From Typhlomys cinereus (Eukaryota > Chordata > Mammalia > Rodentia > Platacanthomyidae): DNA of 64,000 nucleotides. The notes below the pieces were generated by a model. The model was not told where the DNA came from and made no database searches. It worked only from the letters and a program-made list of their open reading frames with translations. Made by a program: the position numbers and the translations under genes. The stretch is taken from positions 4,406,630-4,470,629 of the forward strand of contig JALPQD010000075.1 of assembly GCA_023101885.1 (NCBI GenBank). Reading direction: 5' to 3'. Positions 12,185 through 23,325 of this stretch are shown here, piece after piece; the stretch's first letter is position 1, and the number at the start of each line of letters is the position of its first letter.

Positions 12185-12410
12185 ACTGGTCATTCTCTGA
12201 GAGGGAATTGTATGAAACATATCCATGAGAGTACTGAGAGAAAACAAATTTCCCTTGCCAAACATGTCTGTTCAAATATGCTGAAGAATGTCAACTTACT
12301 TAACCATTTCTTTCCAATTTATTCATCCACCCAAAGAATGGTCCTATCCAGCCACAGGCTGGGGGACCTGTAGGATTGCTCAATTACTAATTAACCAGAA
12401 CATGTCTAGC
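12185..12410 (-). mobile_element. Repeat family 'R' partial copy
   Basis: Antisense blocks 'tcttcc/aatttattcatccaccca' and 'ccagccacaggctgggggac' correspond to the middle of the family seen at 24,245 and 38,580. Confidence 0.5.
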
Positions 12411-12424
12411 CAGCTTACTTTAAG

Positions 12425-12550
12425 GATTTTCAGAATCTAACTTCAAACTGGAATTGCAGGCACTTTATGTGGGATCAAAGTATCCAAACTCTGATCCTTT
12501 TTGTTCCACAGTAAACTTTAACCACTAAACCATCTCCACAGCCCTAAATA
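12425..12550 (-). mobile_element. B2/B3-like SINE head, degenerate
   Basis: Antisense tRNA-like end 'accactaaaccatctccaca' preceded by 'gggatcaaagtatccaaact'. This is the usual end of an old minus-strand SINE. Confidence 0.6.
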
Positions 12551-12687
12551 CCTTATTTCTATATAGAGAGGTTTGTTTCTCACTCACTCAAAAGACATAC
12601 TTTGTTTCATTTGTTTAAAAATAAATATTTCTAAAACTCATTGTATTTTCTGATGCAATAAATACCTAATTTTAAGAACCAGATAAT

Positions 12688-12976
12688 GGGGCTGGAGAGG
12701 TGGCTCAGGGGTTAAGCTTCCACCTTGCAGGCGGAAGGTCCTGAGTTAGGATCCCAGATCCCACGTATAGACGCCAGGCGGAAGCGGGGGTGGCCTGCGC
12801 TTCTGGTCCTGGTAGGGCGGAGCCTGTGAATCCCGGGGCAGAAGGAGGTGGAGGCGTCCATGGTGGTTCGCGAATTCGTCCGTGGTTCTACACACACACA
12901 TACACACATGCGTGCACATACATACACACACACACACAATTGAATAAATAATAATAATAATAAAAAAATTAAAAAA
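12688..12976 (+). mobile_element. Young tRNA-derived SINE with GC-rich core
   Basis: The head 'ggggctggagaggtggctca' and box B-like 'gtcctgagttaggatccc' mark a tRNA-derived pol III SINE. A GC-rich core (about 12,770-12,890) is followed by CA-rich, TAA-rich and A-rich tails. It is flanked by a perfect 14-bp TSD, aagaaccagataat, at 12,674-12,687 and 12,977-12,990. A near-identical copy lies in reverse at 19,634-19,914. The overlapping 75- and 83-codon frames come from the repeat. Confidence 0.9.
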
Positions 12977-12990
12977 AAGAACCAGATAAT

Positions 12991-13474
12991 GGTACATGTT
13001 ACTATAAATTTATTCTGTGTCCTACATTCATATGCTTTAATGATTTTATGCAGTCTTTAACCATAAAATAAAACATCTTTCTTTTCTTTCAGATGTTGTT
13101 GTCCTACCAGCTAACAAATATGAGTTGTATAATCTATCTTGGTCTATAGACTACCTAGTATCATATCTCTGTATATTTGGGAATTATTAGCAAGAAAATT
13201 ATTAAATCTGATATTTAGAGTCCAACAAGTAGAAAGAATTGGAGTTTCAGAAAACAGGATTGGATTGTTTCATGGATTATTTGATAAATAAAGATGGGCA
13301 TCTCCTTAGGAGGTCAGCATTTTGAAATGAATATTTATGCTTAAGCATGACTAACTAAAAAAATACATTGCTAAATTTTGCTACATATATCTTTAATTAG
13401 ATTTTCTAATTGTGTGTGTAGAACCATTTTTCTTTAGCTCTTTTTATTTCTTACACTTTAAGGTTACATTTATT
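12991..13474. other. AT-rich non-coding DNA
   Basis: No gene or repeat recognised. Confidence 0.5.
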
Positions 13475-13745
13475 TTTATTATTATTTTATTTTTCTAGTT
13501 TTATAAACCTATTGAGTATTTGTCCTTCCTGCTTCCCTCCATCCCCTCCTTTTCCTTCATCAATCCATCCCACTCCTCCCACTCTTCTGCCTGTATGCTT
13601 CTATGGACCCCAGGTTCCCTCTGGTTTGTTTGTCTATTGTAGAGGTTCAGGCCTCTTGTGGCATACCAAGTTGCTTCTGTTTGGGCCACCCCACTGATAG
13701 GGGCATTTCCCTTCATTTATCTAGCTTTAGTCCCCAAGGTTTCTA
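13475..13745 (-). mobile_element. Old L1 3' end (antisense)
   Basis: The plus strand shows a T-rich tail, 'ttataaacctattgagta' and a C/T-rich tract ('cttcctgcttccctccatcc'). This is the antisense layout of the L1 3' terminus that the younger copies show at 48.08 and 53.59 kb, but diverged. Confidence 0.6.
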
Positions 13746-13799
13746 CTATATGTTCTTATCTGTTGGTATGTATGTCAACCATTATGTAGGTCTGATAAA

Positions 13800-13841
13800 G
13801 ACAAGTACTTTGCATTTATTTATCTCTTTGTTATGTGAGTG

Positions 13842-13886
<45 letters not shown>

Positions 13887-14008
13887 CCATGCATGTCACA
13901 GTGTACATATGGAGATTTGTGAACACCTTATTTCTCTTCTTCTATCACATTGCTGAGGCTGTTGGCAAGAACCTTCACCTGCTGAGCCATCACACTGGTC
14001 CTGATTAA
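13800..14008 (-). mobile_element. tRNA-derived SINE with (GT)n tail
   Basis: The (GT)n tract at 13,838-13,884 is the tail, and the antisense head 'cacctgctgagccatcacac' ends at about 14,003. Confidence 0.65.
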
Positions 14009-14107
14009 TTTTAAGTGAAGAACTGGCGATAAATAATAAAAAAACCACAATATTCAGATTCTCTCCTGGCAGTTTTTGGATTCAAGGTCCTAACTCAAGT
14101 TCTCCGG

Positions 14108-14333
14108 CCCCCTTGTGGGATGCAAGATTTGACCCAGAGGAAGGTTTGATATACTCATTAAAGGATGCTTCAGAGATGGGAGGAGGGGACACTGGGAGAA
14201 AGCAAGGGAGGGGAGAAAGGAAGGGACAAAGTGGGGAGGGAACAGGGAGGTCCAGGGAGGGGTGGAGGGAGGAGGGGTCAGGGGTTCCTATTATGTTTGT
14301 ATGAGCAGAAAAAAATAAAAATAAAAAAAAAGA
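14108..14333 (+). mobile_element. Short L1 3' end
   Basis: Plus-strand L1 3'UTR end: 'cagaggaaggtttgatatac', a G/A-rich tract, 'tatgtttgtatgagcag' and an A-rich tail. It corresponds to the last 230 bp of the copy at 59,161-60,601. It sits within old minus-strand SINE sequence, which resumes after the tail ('caggcttgtaaacaaacact', 'ttaaccactaaccgtcttgc'). Confidence 0.8.
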
Positions 14334-14395
14334 TTTGAACATTGTCAGGCTTGTAAACAAACACTCTTAACCACTAACCGTCTTGCTAACCCCAG
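14334..14395 (-). mobile_element. SINE head flanking the L1 insertion
   Basis: Antisense tRNA-like end 'ttaaccactaaccgtcttgc'. Its other part probably lies left of the L1 at about 14,060-14,105. Confidence 0.5.
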
Positions 14396-14399
14396 AAAG

Positions 14400-16520
14400 A
14401 CTGAAACAGCAAAAGATCACCACAGCAGAAAATAAAGTTTGTCAGTGAGATTAAATCAATACAAAGCAATACTTTATTGAAGAGTGAAAAAAGACCTGGT
14501 TTTATGAATCTTTCCTATAGACAAATAATTGCATTTTAAAAATATCTATTCATTAATACAATCCTAAGAGAGAAGATTGTAAAAAACATTCACTGGTACC
14601 TTCTGGCATCTTTCCCAAGAGTTTGCTGAGTGTATTATCAAAAAAGACTTTCCATGTGGAAAAGCCTTTCCATCCCTCCTTCACAGTCAAAATGAAATGG
14701 AGTAAAAAGGCCACAGAAAGAATGAACGCAAGGTCTTTTTGTTATTTATGTTCATTTTAGTCATTTGCAAAAGCAAGATGTAAGAATTATCTGCTTCAAA
14801 ATTATGAACCTAATAGCAATCAGTGGCAATAAAAATTCTGAAACAAAAGCCATTTAGTGGAAATGATAGTGACTCCCTCAGGGGAATGCTAACAATCTGA
14901 CGCTGACATCTGTAGTCAACTGATTAAATTCCCACATGTACTTTTGTAAAAATGGGGTCTAAAGGAGCCACATTGTAATCATATGACTGTCTTAGTGGTA
15001 TTCATTGTCTTTAACATGCATTCATTAGGTATTTATTTAATGTAAATCATAGCATTTTGTTCTATGAACCTGATCAACTAAATGTATTAATTTGCATAAC
15101 ATCTCAAATGTGAAGTATATAAAATCTTCTTTGGTTTGTTAATTATGATTCATTCCATGAACCACTTCACCAGAAAGATTTCTTATTTGTATAATGGTTA
15201 CCCAAGTTCAAAGTGAAGTCCTGAACCTATTTTCAGGGTTATGCATATCAACAGATGAAATTCTCTCAAAACTACAAAAAAGTTCTATTTCCCACAATGG
15301 AAAGAATTAAGGAATAGTCCTGTCCAAAAATGTGACCTGAATAAGCCATAGCTGAGGGATGATTTTCTCCCAAAATGCCAATATTGTTTGCATGGCAAAG
15401 TGAATAGCTTGTTGAAAGGCTTTAAATTTTAGTTAGGATGGTAAAATACATAATTGATATAAAAGCACAGATATTGTGATTGGTGGTTTTGAAACCCTTT
15501 TAAAGAAAAATTCACTTCTAAAGAAAAACTAGCTTCACATTCTGATCTCCTATGGTTCCAAATGAATATTAGCTTGAGCCAAAAGATTGTTTTCTGAATA
15601 AAGAGTGTTTATTTATTTCTTTTCTACTGTAATTGTGTTAACTATTTGCATGTATTAGTGCATTTATATCTTTATATAAAAGCCATCAGGGTGAAACTTC
15701 ACAGTCCAGGAAAATAATTCCATGATCAGTTTGCAGACTTTTTCATTGCTTGTAAATATTTGTGTTCAAAGACAAATAGTAGCAATTTAATAAAATACTG
15801 CATTTCTATTGGATGAGTAATGAGAAAAGATTTAAGCCCGCAAACTTCAAGGTTAAATCTCTCCACTTTGAGCAGATTAGTATCCTATATATTCTTAGGA
15901 AAAAATATTTGTCATCGAATTCTAGTCCAGTAAGATTAATTGATCATCCAGTTAAATAATCAAGCTGTTAACTCTTAAACATGTTTATACTGGGCTATAT
16001 GTCATAAAGAAAAAGACAGTGAAATTAATAAAACTTAGAACATTGTAGCAAATACCATTTGACTTTCTAATGCATAAAACTATTTGATATCGATGAGTCT
16101 GTATGTGCTTGGGTTTTCCTTTCAATGAAAACATAAAGGAGGCTTACTCTAGACATATCTAGGTATCTTTAAATTTGAATGTGAGTACCCGTGTGATTTT
16201 GTTGTATGCAATTTAAACAAACAGTTGAGTGTTCAGTTATTATTTTAATCTGTAAGAATGAAGTGGTGACTCAGTACATATTAGTTCATAATTGTGAATA
16301 ATAATGAAGATCAAATTATTTGTCATCTTTAACTTGTCTTTTTTGGTCTCTGGTTTGTATTTACCATCCCTCAGTAGTTTTTCCTCTTCCTTCCTGACTG
16401 TTCTCCCCTGTCACTTAAACTATGTCAGCCCAGAAATCACCAAAAAAAAGTTCAATCACACCCCTCAGTCAGTCTACTGGATCAGTTCAGCCATCTGATT
16501 GAGTTGGTCAGTAAAGCGTG
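14400..16520. other. Repeat-poor AT-rich DNA
   Basis: I recognise no transposon, microsatellite or gene in about 2.1 kb. This makes it one of the longest clean stretches of the window and a candidate for conserved non-coding DNA, which I cannot test. Confidence 0.5.
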
Positions 16521-16524
16521 GGCA

Positions 16525-16848
16525 GAGCTGAAGATGTTTGTAGTAGTTACTCTTTTCTGCTGCTGTGAGACAACACTCAAAGTCTAGAAACTTCAAGGGA
16601 GAAAGGGAGATTTTTTTCTCAGCTTTTGGTTCTAGAGGGGAGATACAGTCTGTTATGGAGGAAAAGGCATGAATGCCTGGCAGAGGCTGGAGACAGATTG
16701 AGGTACATCCATTATGGAGGTTGAGAGCTGCAGAGCTGTAACTGCAAGAACAGACACCTCCCTGAAACACCGACCTTCAGGGACAGCACCTAATAGTTCA
16801 AACACATGAGTCTGTGAGGACAACTTACATTCAAACCATGACAATACT
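16525..16848 (-). mobile_element. Old interspersed repeat (same type as 4,378)
   Basis: Contains 'ttttctgctgctgtgagaca', 'gatacagtctgttatggagg', 'gacctt/cagggacagcacct' and 'ttacattcaaaccatgaca', the antisense order seen in the 4.38-kb copy. Minus-strand frames of 63 and 98 codons are artefacts. Confidence 0.55.
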
Positions 16849-16967
16849 ACTTCTAAGTCTGGCTTCTAGGAATCTAGGTGTATTTTTGCAGAGAGGTAAG
16901 TCCTTAAGTCCTTCATCCTTGACCATCTTGAGAATACCAACATCAAACTGCTCTGCAAAAAGAGAGG

Positions 16968-17202
16968 TACGAGGCTGAAGAGATGGCTCAGGGGTTAAGA
17001 TTCTGCCTTGCTAACAGAAGGACCTGAGTTGGGATCCCAGATTTCGCTTAAAAACTCTGGGTAGAGATGCACTTCTCTAACCCTGGAAGGAGGAACCTGG
17101 AAAGTCCAGGAGCAAAGCAATAAAGAGATAGAGCAATCCAGGGTGATTCCCGTTGTCACTTGTGTGTCTCCACGGGCATGAACACTCAAGTATCCTCTGG
17201 TG

Positions 17203-17238
<36 letters not shown>

Positions 17239-17240
17239 GA
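16968..17240 (+). mobile_element. tRNA-derived SINE with (CA)n tail
   Basis: Head 'gaggctgaagagatggctca', box B-like 'gacctgagttgggatccc', the shared body (ccaggagcaaagcaataaag, cagggtgattcccgttgtca) and a (CA)n tail at 17,206-17,236. The minus-strand 108-codon frame is produced by it. Confidence 0.85.
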
Positions 17241-17644
17241 AAGAAAGAGAGTAAAAAAGATAAAGAAAGACCTACCTTCATTTTTAATCATATATAAGGA
17301 GAAATTTAACAACAATCTCATATTAACATTCAGCCTTGTAGCAAAATGTAGGCAAATGTTTCTCCACCCAAATATTTTTCTGAGGTGGCCTTGAGGTAGT
17401 TGGTATTAAGCTGAGAGAAAGAGAAATATATGCTAAGGAAGGTAACAACATAAAAATAATGCTCAGGAAAGCACTAAGCTTTAGTCAGGCGTTCTTGGCT
17501 TACAGAATAGTTTAAAGGATTACAAATAAAGAATCTACCAAATTATTAAAATGATTTTGAAGAAATTTTATCACTCCAGGAAATGATAAGCCTCTGTGGA
17601 AAATAATCAGCTTATTATTTGAATCATAAATTGACGTGTATCTG

Positions 17645-17762
17645 TGTGTGGCAGGATGTGAGTACAGTCTTACTCAGTGCTCAGGAGGCTGAAATAGAAA
17701 GAACATGAATACAAGACTAGCCTTGGCTACATAGGGAAGTGGACTAGGATGCTGTAAAGTTA
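17645..17762 (+). mobile_element. B1-like SINE, degenerate
   Basis: 'tcagtgctcaggaggctgaa' followed by 'aagactagccttggctacat' is the B1/7SL-derived signature. Confidence 0.6.
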
Positions 17763-18238
17763 TCAAATGGGGGAAGTAAAAATACATTCAGATTTGATCA
17801 AGGTGGAAAATGAATAGGCAAGGACTTTTCAGGACCAGAGAAGATTGAGCTCCTCCCAGAGAGAAGTATTAGACATAACCACAGTCAATGAGAAGGACCA
17901 TGAAGATATAGAGGCTTTCATGAGGATTATGAGTACAGTTGGGATCACGACGCAGAGTCAGTGAACAAGACTGAAGTCTGAGGTTTCTCAGTAAAATCTA
18001 TGTGGATATAACTACCACTTAAGATGTGGCTTTACAGTCAATATCTACATGGTCTGGGAATTTGTTAGACATGCCAGTTCTTGGACACGACCCCCAGAGC
18101 TCCTGTGCTGGACATTTGATCAGGGATAATAGCATTTATCTTGCATTTAGTAACCTCTGCTTCTGGTCCATGCTAAATGTGTATGTCAGTTTTATGCTGT
18201 GCATATAGAACTGTTCACATACCATGGCACACATTCCT
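17763..18238. other. Non-coding stretch
   Basis: No gene or confident repeat. Confidence 0.5.
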
Positions 18239-18428
18239 GCACACATACATGTATGTATGCATGCATGTATGCTTGTATGTATGTATGTATATATATATAT
18301 ATACACACACACATAAGCAATAAATGCTTGAAAATTTATATATATACACACATATATATAACACACATATATATATATATGCTTGGAAAAATATATATAC
18401 ACACACATAAGCAAATAAATGCTTGAAA
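18239..18428. repeat. ATGT/TA/CA-rich repeat with tandem unit
   Basis: ATGTATGC-type units give way to (TA)n and (CA)n runs. The phrase 'ataagcaataaatgcttgaa' at about 18,313 recurs with one inserted A at about 18,407, which shows a tandem duplication of about 95 bp. Confidence 0.85.
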
Positions 18429-18439
18429 ATTCTAATGAA

Positions 18440-18865
18440 GCTTTGTGCCAGTCACTGTCAGCTGTCAACTTGACTCTTGAAGTTGGCTTCTAGACACTTC
18501 TATCAGGAATTGATTAATTAAGAGACTTCTGGAAAGCCTTATGAGATTGTCTTGAAAATGATTAATGTGGGGTGATCTAACTATAGTGAGTAGAACCCTT
18601 CCCTGGGCATGTGAACAAGATTTAGAGACCATTTTATCATTTTTGGAAAAGCTAGCACAAACTGATGTGCATTAGCTCTTATCCCCCTCTTCTTTCTTTG
18701 GATAAGGTGTGGCTGATTCTCTTGGTTTCTGATGCTCTTATAACTTCTCTGCCAAGATCAACTGTAATCTTGAACTGTGCAGCAATAAAATTATTTTTGG
18801 TCTAGAAATTGTTTGGTTTAGGCACTTCTTGCAATAGAAAATGAATCTAAGACAAGTTTGTATCA
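18440..18865 (+). mobile_element. Repeat family 'R' copy
   Basis: Ordered blocks: 'gtcagctgtcaacttgactc', 'aattgattaattaagagact', 'cccttccctgggcatgtgaa', 'gctgattctcttggtttctg' and 'gcaataaaattatttttggt', ending near 'gaatctaagaca'. Confidence 0.65.
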
Positions 18866-19619
18866 TTTTCTTAGAAGAATTATAGAAAGATATAAAATAC
18901 ATTTTCAACAGCACTTTGGACATCTATTTAACTTAGCTAAAACTTTCTCTTTGAGGTTTTAAATTAATGTTTAACAATCCCACAAATAGTGGGAGATACT
19001 TTTTGTGCTCCTCGACATCTTTTTTAAAGGAAGATTTCTGTTCATTCCATCTTCAGAGAAGATGGTTTTTGGGGAGATAGCATCTTCTTCAGGTATCTTT
19101 CAAATAAAGACAAAACTTCACATATGTTAATTATCCCATTTCAAAATATGTCTTACAAAGTTCTGAGAGTGATAATTTTATGCTTTTAAACAAAATTGTA
19201 GTATATGCATCAACATTTAACAGAAATTTTAAGGACCAAAATTATTAGAATGTTAAGTGCCCCATCATTATTGAAAATTGTTAGGGATATTTTTAATGTG
19301 TTTTCACATTTTTCCATAATTTCAACCTGCTCATTTAGTAAAACAGTAAAAGAGACATGAAACCTACCTATTATAGGCAACTATTTTCTAGTATGCCATG
19401 ATAATCTATTTCCTTCTTGATCAAAGCTTAGCCATTCCAAAATATTCTTTCGAAGTTCCCTCTCTATGATCTTATGATCCATATACAGCATATCTGACTC
19501 CTATTTCTCATATTGCCTTTACTCACACAAACAATTCAGTCATTTTTATCTGAAATCAAACTTTTTACATTATATCCCATGCTGGGAATCTTGTTTGGGA
19601 AAATCAACTCAATTTTTTT
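18866..19619. other. AT-rich non-coding DNA
   Basis: No gene or repeat recognised. Confidence 0.5.
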
Positions 19620-19633
19620 TCAAAAAGATTCTT

Positions 19634-19914
19634 TTAAAAATATTTTTAATTATTATTTATTCAATTGTGCGTGTGTGCTTATGTATGTGTGCGCGTGCAT
19701 GTGTGTGTGTGTAGAACCACGAACGAATTCGGGAACCACCATGGACGCCTCCACCTCCTTCTGCCCCGGGATTCACAGGCTCCGCCCTACCAGGACCAGA
19801 AGCGTAGGCCGCCCCCGCTTCCGCCTGGCGTCTATACGTGGAGTCTAGGATCCGAACTCGGGACCTTCTGCCTGCAAGGAAGAGGCCTAACCCCTGAGCC
19901 ACCTCTCCAGCTCC
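19634..19914 (-). mobile_element. Young tRNA-derived SINE with GC-rich core (second copy)
   Basis: This is the reverse complement of the 12,688-12,976 element, including the GC-rich core and the head 'gagctggagaggtggctcag'. Flanking repeats tcaaaaagattctt (19,620-19,633) and tcaaatgattctt (19,915-19,927) are a likely TSD with a small indel. The 111-, 85- and 81-codon frames are repeat-derived. Confidence 0.88.
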
Positions 19915-20136
19915 TCAAATGATTCTTGAAGATTATTTCAAGAGAAGTTTCTAGTTTTCTCCAGTAATAAACTCTACCTCATATTGTAAACTATCTCTAG
20001 TTTAAAGTTGAGGATTCACCAAAGAATGTTCTATAAAGGTTATAACAAACACTTCAGTTAATATTAAAAAAAAACACACTAACCTGAGCTAATGAGAGAC
20101 AAGAATTCTATAATGTTGACCTTTCTAGCACCAATG

Positions 20137-20140
<4 letters not shown>

Positions 20141-20186
<46 letters not shown>
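20141..20186. repeat. (CA)n microsatellite
   Basis: Twenty-three uninterrupted CA units. Confidence 0.95.
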
Positions 20187-20188
<2 letters not shown>

Positions 20189-20695
20189 GCATATGTAGAA
20201 TTGGTGTTTGATAAACACTAATATGTTCACCTTCATTGGGCACAGGTACATTCCATATGTGTCTTAAACTGCTTATTCATAAATTTCAACTCAACAAAAA
20301 GTATCATGTACTCTCTCTGCATATAGTGTTGTACTATCCACTTAGCATAGAAAAGAGAAAAACCTATACTTCCTGCATAGAGGATTCAGGGCCACGGGCA
20401 TCTGAATGGGTAAGCAAGCAATGGAAATGCAGTGCAGCTGCTGTTAGGATAAGAGAAGTGTGGGTTCTAAAGAAGTGGCTAGGAAGTACAGCAGTTCTTA
20501 GGTGAGCATCATGGAGGAAAAGGAGGAATCTTCCAGCAAAGTGAAAAGTGTAAGTCTGGGGAAGAATGGCACATACAAGAACCCAGGGAGTCCTTGTGGG
20601 TAGCTACAAATAGTCTTAAATACTCCCTTGTCCACATAAGGAGAATAAGGACTATAGATAAACCCAGAGGGTAAAACAGTGCAACCCAGGACTGG
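20187..20695. other. Non-coding stretch
   Basis: An 89-codon frame (20,236-20,505) has no recognisable features. Confidence 0.4.
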
Positions 20696-20699
20696 CAAG

Positions 20700-20835
20700 C
20701 TGAGAATGGTGACTCATGTGGAAGCCCATCACTCTACATGTCTGAGGAAGAAAATAACCACACATAAGCCACACTGTGAATTCCAGACCATGCATACTAC
20801 AGTATGGGATCCAGTCTCAAGAAACAACACCCCCA
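20700..20835 (+). mobile_element. B1-like SINE, degenerate
   Basis: 'gaatggtgactcatgtggaa', 'gcccatcactctacatgtct', 'gtgaattccagaccatgcat' and 'gggatccagtctcaagaaac' follow the B1 order. Confidence 0.6.
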
Positions 20836-21890
20836 CAATATGTACTTAATGCAAAATTAGAGACAACATAAATTAAATTTAAAACTTATAGATGTTAGTC
20901 TTTTATGAGTGGTAGAGAAAGTTGACAGTGAATCACATTTTATTGACTGGTTAAGAAATTAATTATGTGCATATTGACTGAGTTTTGTTTTTATCTTATG
21001 CAACATTTTTTGTCAATAAATTTGCTAGTTGTTTGCCAAAGTAATTTAAAAGGAAGAAAGAATATATCACTGCAAGAAAATGTGGGTAAAAGACAAGGGC
21101 AGGATAAACGAGACAAGTGAGTGTTGTTAGATGGTTTAAGAAGTCATAGTTGTGAGAATGGGAAGCTAGAATATAATGGATCCTGGTTACCTAGAGACAG
21201 TCTTAGAGAAGAGGAATGAGTCAAAGCTTTGTTTGAAGATTAAGCTTTCTTAAATGTTTTCTACTTACAGCAAACATTATCTTCTGCAACTGAAATCTCT
21301 TTCTTTCCATCCACTGTCCAGCACTGAAATCTGCTGACCATTTTAGTTCTGAAAGCGAGGCACACTTGAAAATATGCCTGTGTTGTTTTATTTTCTCCCT
21401 CAGAATTCAGCCAGTTAGATGAAGCTATCCTGAAGCAAAGTTTTTACAATGAATATGAACATAAACTAGATTGGACAGGATTCAGCATGTCAGGATGAAC
21501 AAAATAGAACTTTATCTCCAGTTAGAACTGAAGGAATACAGAGTGAGGAGGTTTGGGCTATTTTTTCTAATATGAATTTTCATTTAATTTGGGCTTCCAT
21601 TCATTGTATATGCAAACACTATTTCCTATATAGTAGCAAAAATACAGCAAATCTAAAATAAGCAATGCTTTCATGAAAAATCCATGAGACATGTGAAATT
21701 CCTTTATTAATTTAATATGACAGCTTGCAATGAGAATAGATTTGACATATGCGTGAGGAATTGCTGCTAAGAGCAACATGGAATCCATCAGAGAAAAGGT
21801 GACAGAAGAGAAATTATCTAACCTGATCTCATTTAATCATACTACAAGATGAATTTTGTTCTTCATACTTTTTTGTACTTAAAACTTCAG
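20836..21890. other. AT-rich non-coding DNA
   Basis: No gene or repeat recognised. Confidence 0.5.
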
Positions 21891-21894
21891 GACT

Positions 21895-22842
21895 AGACTG
21901 GGGAAATGGCTCATGGGAGAAAATCTTTGCTTCACCATGGAAAGAACCTGAGTTTGAATCCCTAGATACTATCTAAAAATGGCAGGAAGAGCTGTTAAAC
22001 TGGAGTCTTGTTGTAATAGCACATTCAAGGGTAGATGTTTAACAGCTTTTTGTCTCTAGCCAGGGGGTGACATACAGTGCCCAGCAGAATGGAGTGAAGG
22101 GAATTGCAGGAGCAGCAAAACTGCAAAAGAAAATCAACAAACCACAATCCAGAACTTCAGAGACTCTATATCAATCACATAGAACTAGGACAGCCTAATC
22201 TCTCCCCATCCTGGAGCTCAGGGACATTTGCGGAAGAGGGGGCGGTAAGATTGTAAGAGCAAAAGGATGGGAGGAGCAACGATTTGCAAGATTCTCAACA
22301 ATAGTTGGGGCCAAAGCAATCATAATGGGACTTTGCATGCCCTGCGCAATGTCCAGCGCACTGTTGCCCTCATAAAGTCTAGCATCTGTTAAGGGCACCG
22401 AGACCCCTGGAGGCAAGGGATTGACAGCCATAGTAGTGATCTTATGCTTAAGGGGAACAAGAGAAAGGGCTTATGGAAATGCCACTGGGTCCTTATATGT
22501 CATCGGAGAGGAGGACCCAGTGGAGAGTTAGGCGTACACAATAAAGGACTCTCTGGGAATTGGGGGGAGGCACTGGGGAAAGGGGAGGGGGAGGAGGGGG
22601 GAGGGAGGGAACTGGTAAAAAATTTTAAAATGTATAATTAAATTATTAATAAAAAAAAATAAAAATAAGAATGAGAAAAAAAATGGCAGGAAGAAATGGT
22701 GGTAGTTTGAACTTCAGGCCTGAAAGGCACAGCCTGGGAAAATCCAGAGCAAAGCAAGAATGATGTGGAAGGATATGGGATGATTCCTGAAACCACCTTT
22801 GGGTCTCCACAGGCACATACACTCAGAAGCTCTCTTCACACA

Positions 22843-22873
<31 letters not shown>

Positions 22874-22915
22874 AACACACATACACACACACAATAAAAA
22901 GTAAATTAATAAGTA
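21895..22915 (+). mobile_element. tRNA-derived SINE split by an L1
   Basis: The head half (21,895-21,990: 'agactggggaaatggctcat', 'aacctgagtttgaatcccta') and the body half (22,679 on: 'aaatggtggtagtttgaact', 'gggtctccacaggcacatac') rejoin into one SINE if 21,991-22,678 is removed. The (CA)n tail is at 22,841-22,893. Confidence 0.85.
21991..22678 (+). mobile_element. L1 3'UTR insertion with small 5' inversion
   Basis: From 22,038 this is plus-strand L1 3'UTR (gccagggggtgacatacagt, gaagagggggcggtaagatt, a G-rich tract at 22,560-22,610 and an A-rich tail). The first 47 bp (21,991-22,037) are the reverse complement of the neighbouring 3'UTR block, so the 5' end is inverted. The TSD is a perfect 16 bp, aaaaatggcaggaaga, at 21,975-21,990 and 22,679-22,694. 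The canonical 'gtttgtatgagcgg' just before the tail is missing or replaced by AT-rich sequence. Confidence 0.9.
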
Positions 22916-22959
22916 ATATAGTTTTTTAAAAAACATTCGGGACTTTACATATATATTAA

Positions 22960-23325
22960 GCTTCACACTTAGCTGTATCCATAGCTGCTCTCTTTTCATG
23001 TTTTCTCATGTGTATGTTTGTGTTGTCCCTACATGTCTACATGAGTGTTTGATGTGCATACTTGTGTGCATACATATAGAGACCAGAGGTTGTTACAGGT
23101 GTTTCCCTTAATTGCTCTTCACCTTCTCCATTGAGATACAATCTCTCACTTGAAACCAGAACTCGATTATTTGGCTAACCTAGCTAGCCAGTTTGTTAGA
23201 GATGTCCCCTCTCTCCATCTCTTGAACACAGATCCCATGCTTGCCATACAGTTGCCCAATTCAGGTATTCATGCTGGTGTTGCAGGCACTTTGCCCACTG
23301 AGCCGTCTCCCCAGCACAGCTCTCT
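22960..23325 (-). mobile_element. B2/B3-like SINE, degenerate
   Basis: Antisense blocks 'tacatatagagaccagaggt', 'ctagctagccagtttgttag' and 'actttgcccactgagccgtc', ending in 'ccccagca'. Confidence 0.65.

Noticed and set aside
12712..19902. Two open frames encoding nearly the same peptide (around RTTMDASTSFCPGIH)
   Set aside because: Both lie in copies of one GC-rich SINE, so the shared peptide is repeat sequence, not a gene family.
22195..22431. Family of similar 63-85-codon frames (also at 31,758, 48,357, 53,889, 60,046)
   Set aside because: All are frames of the same L1 3'UTR segment, either strand. Similarity follows from the repeat.
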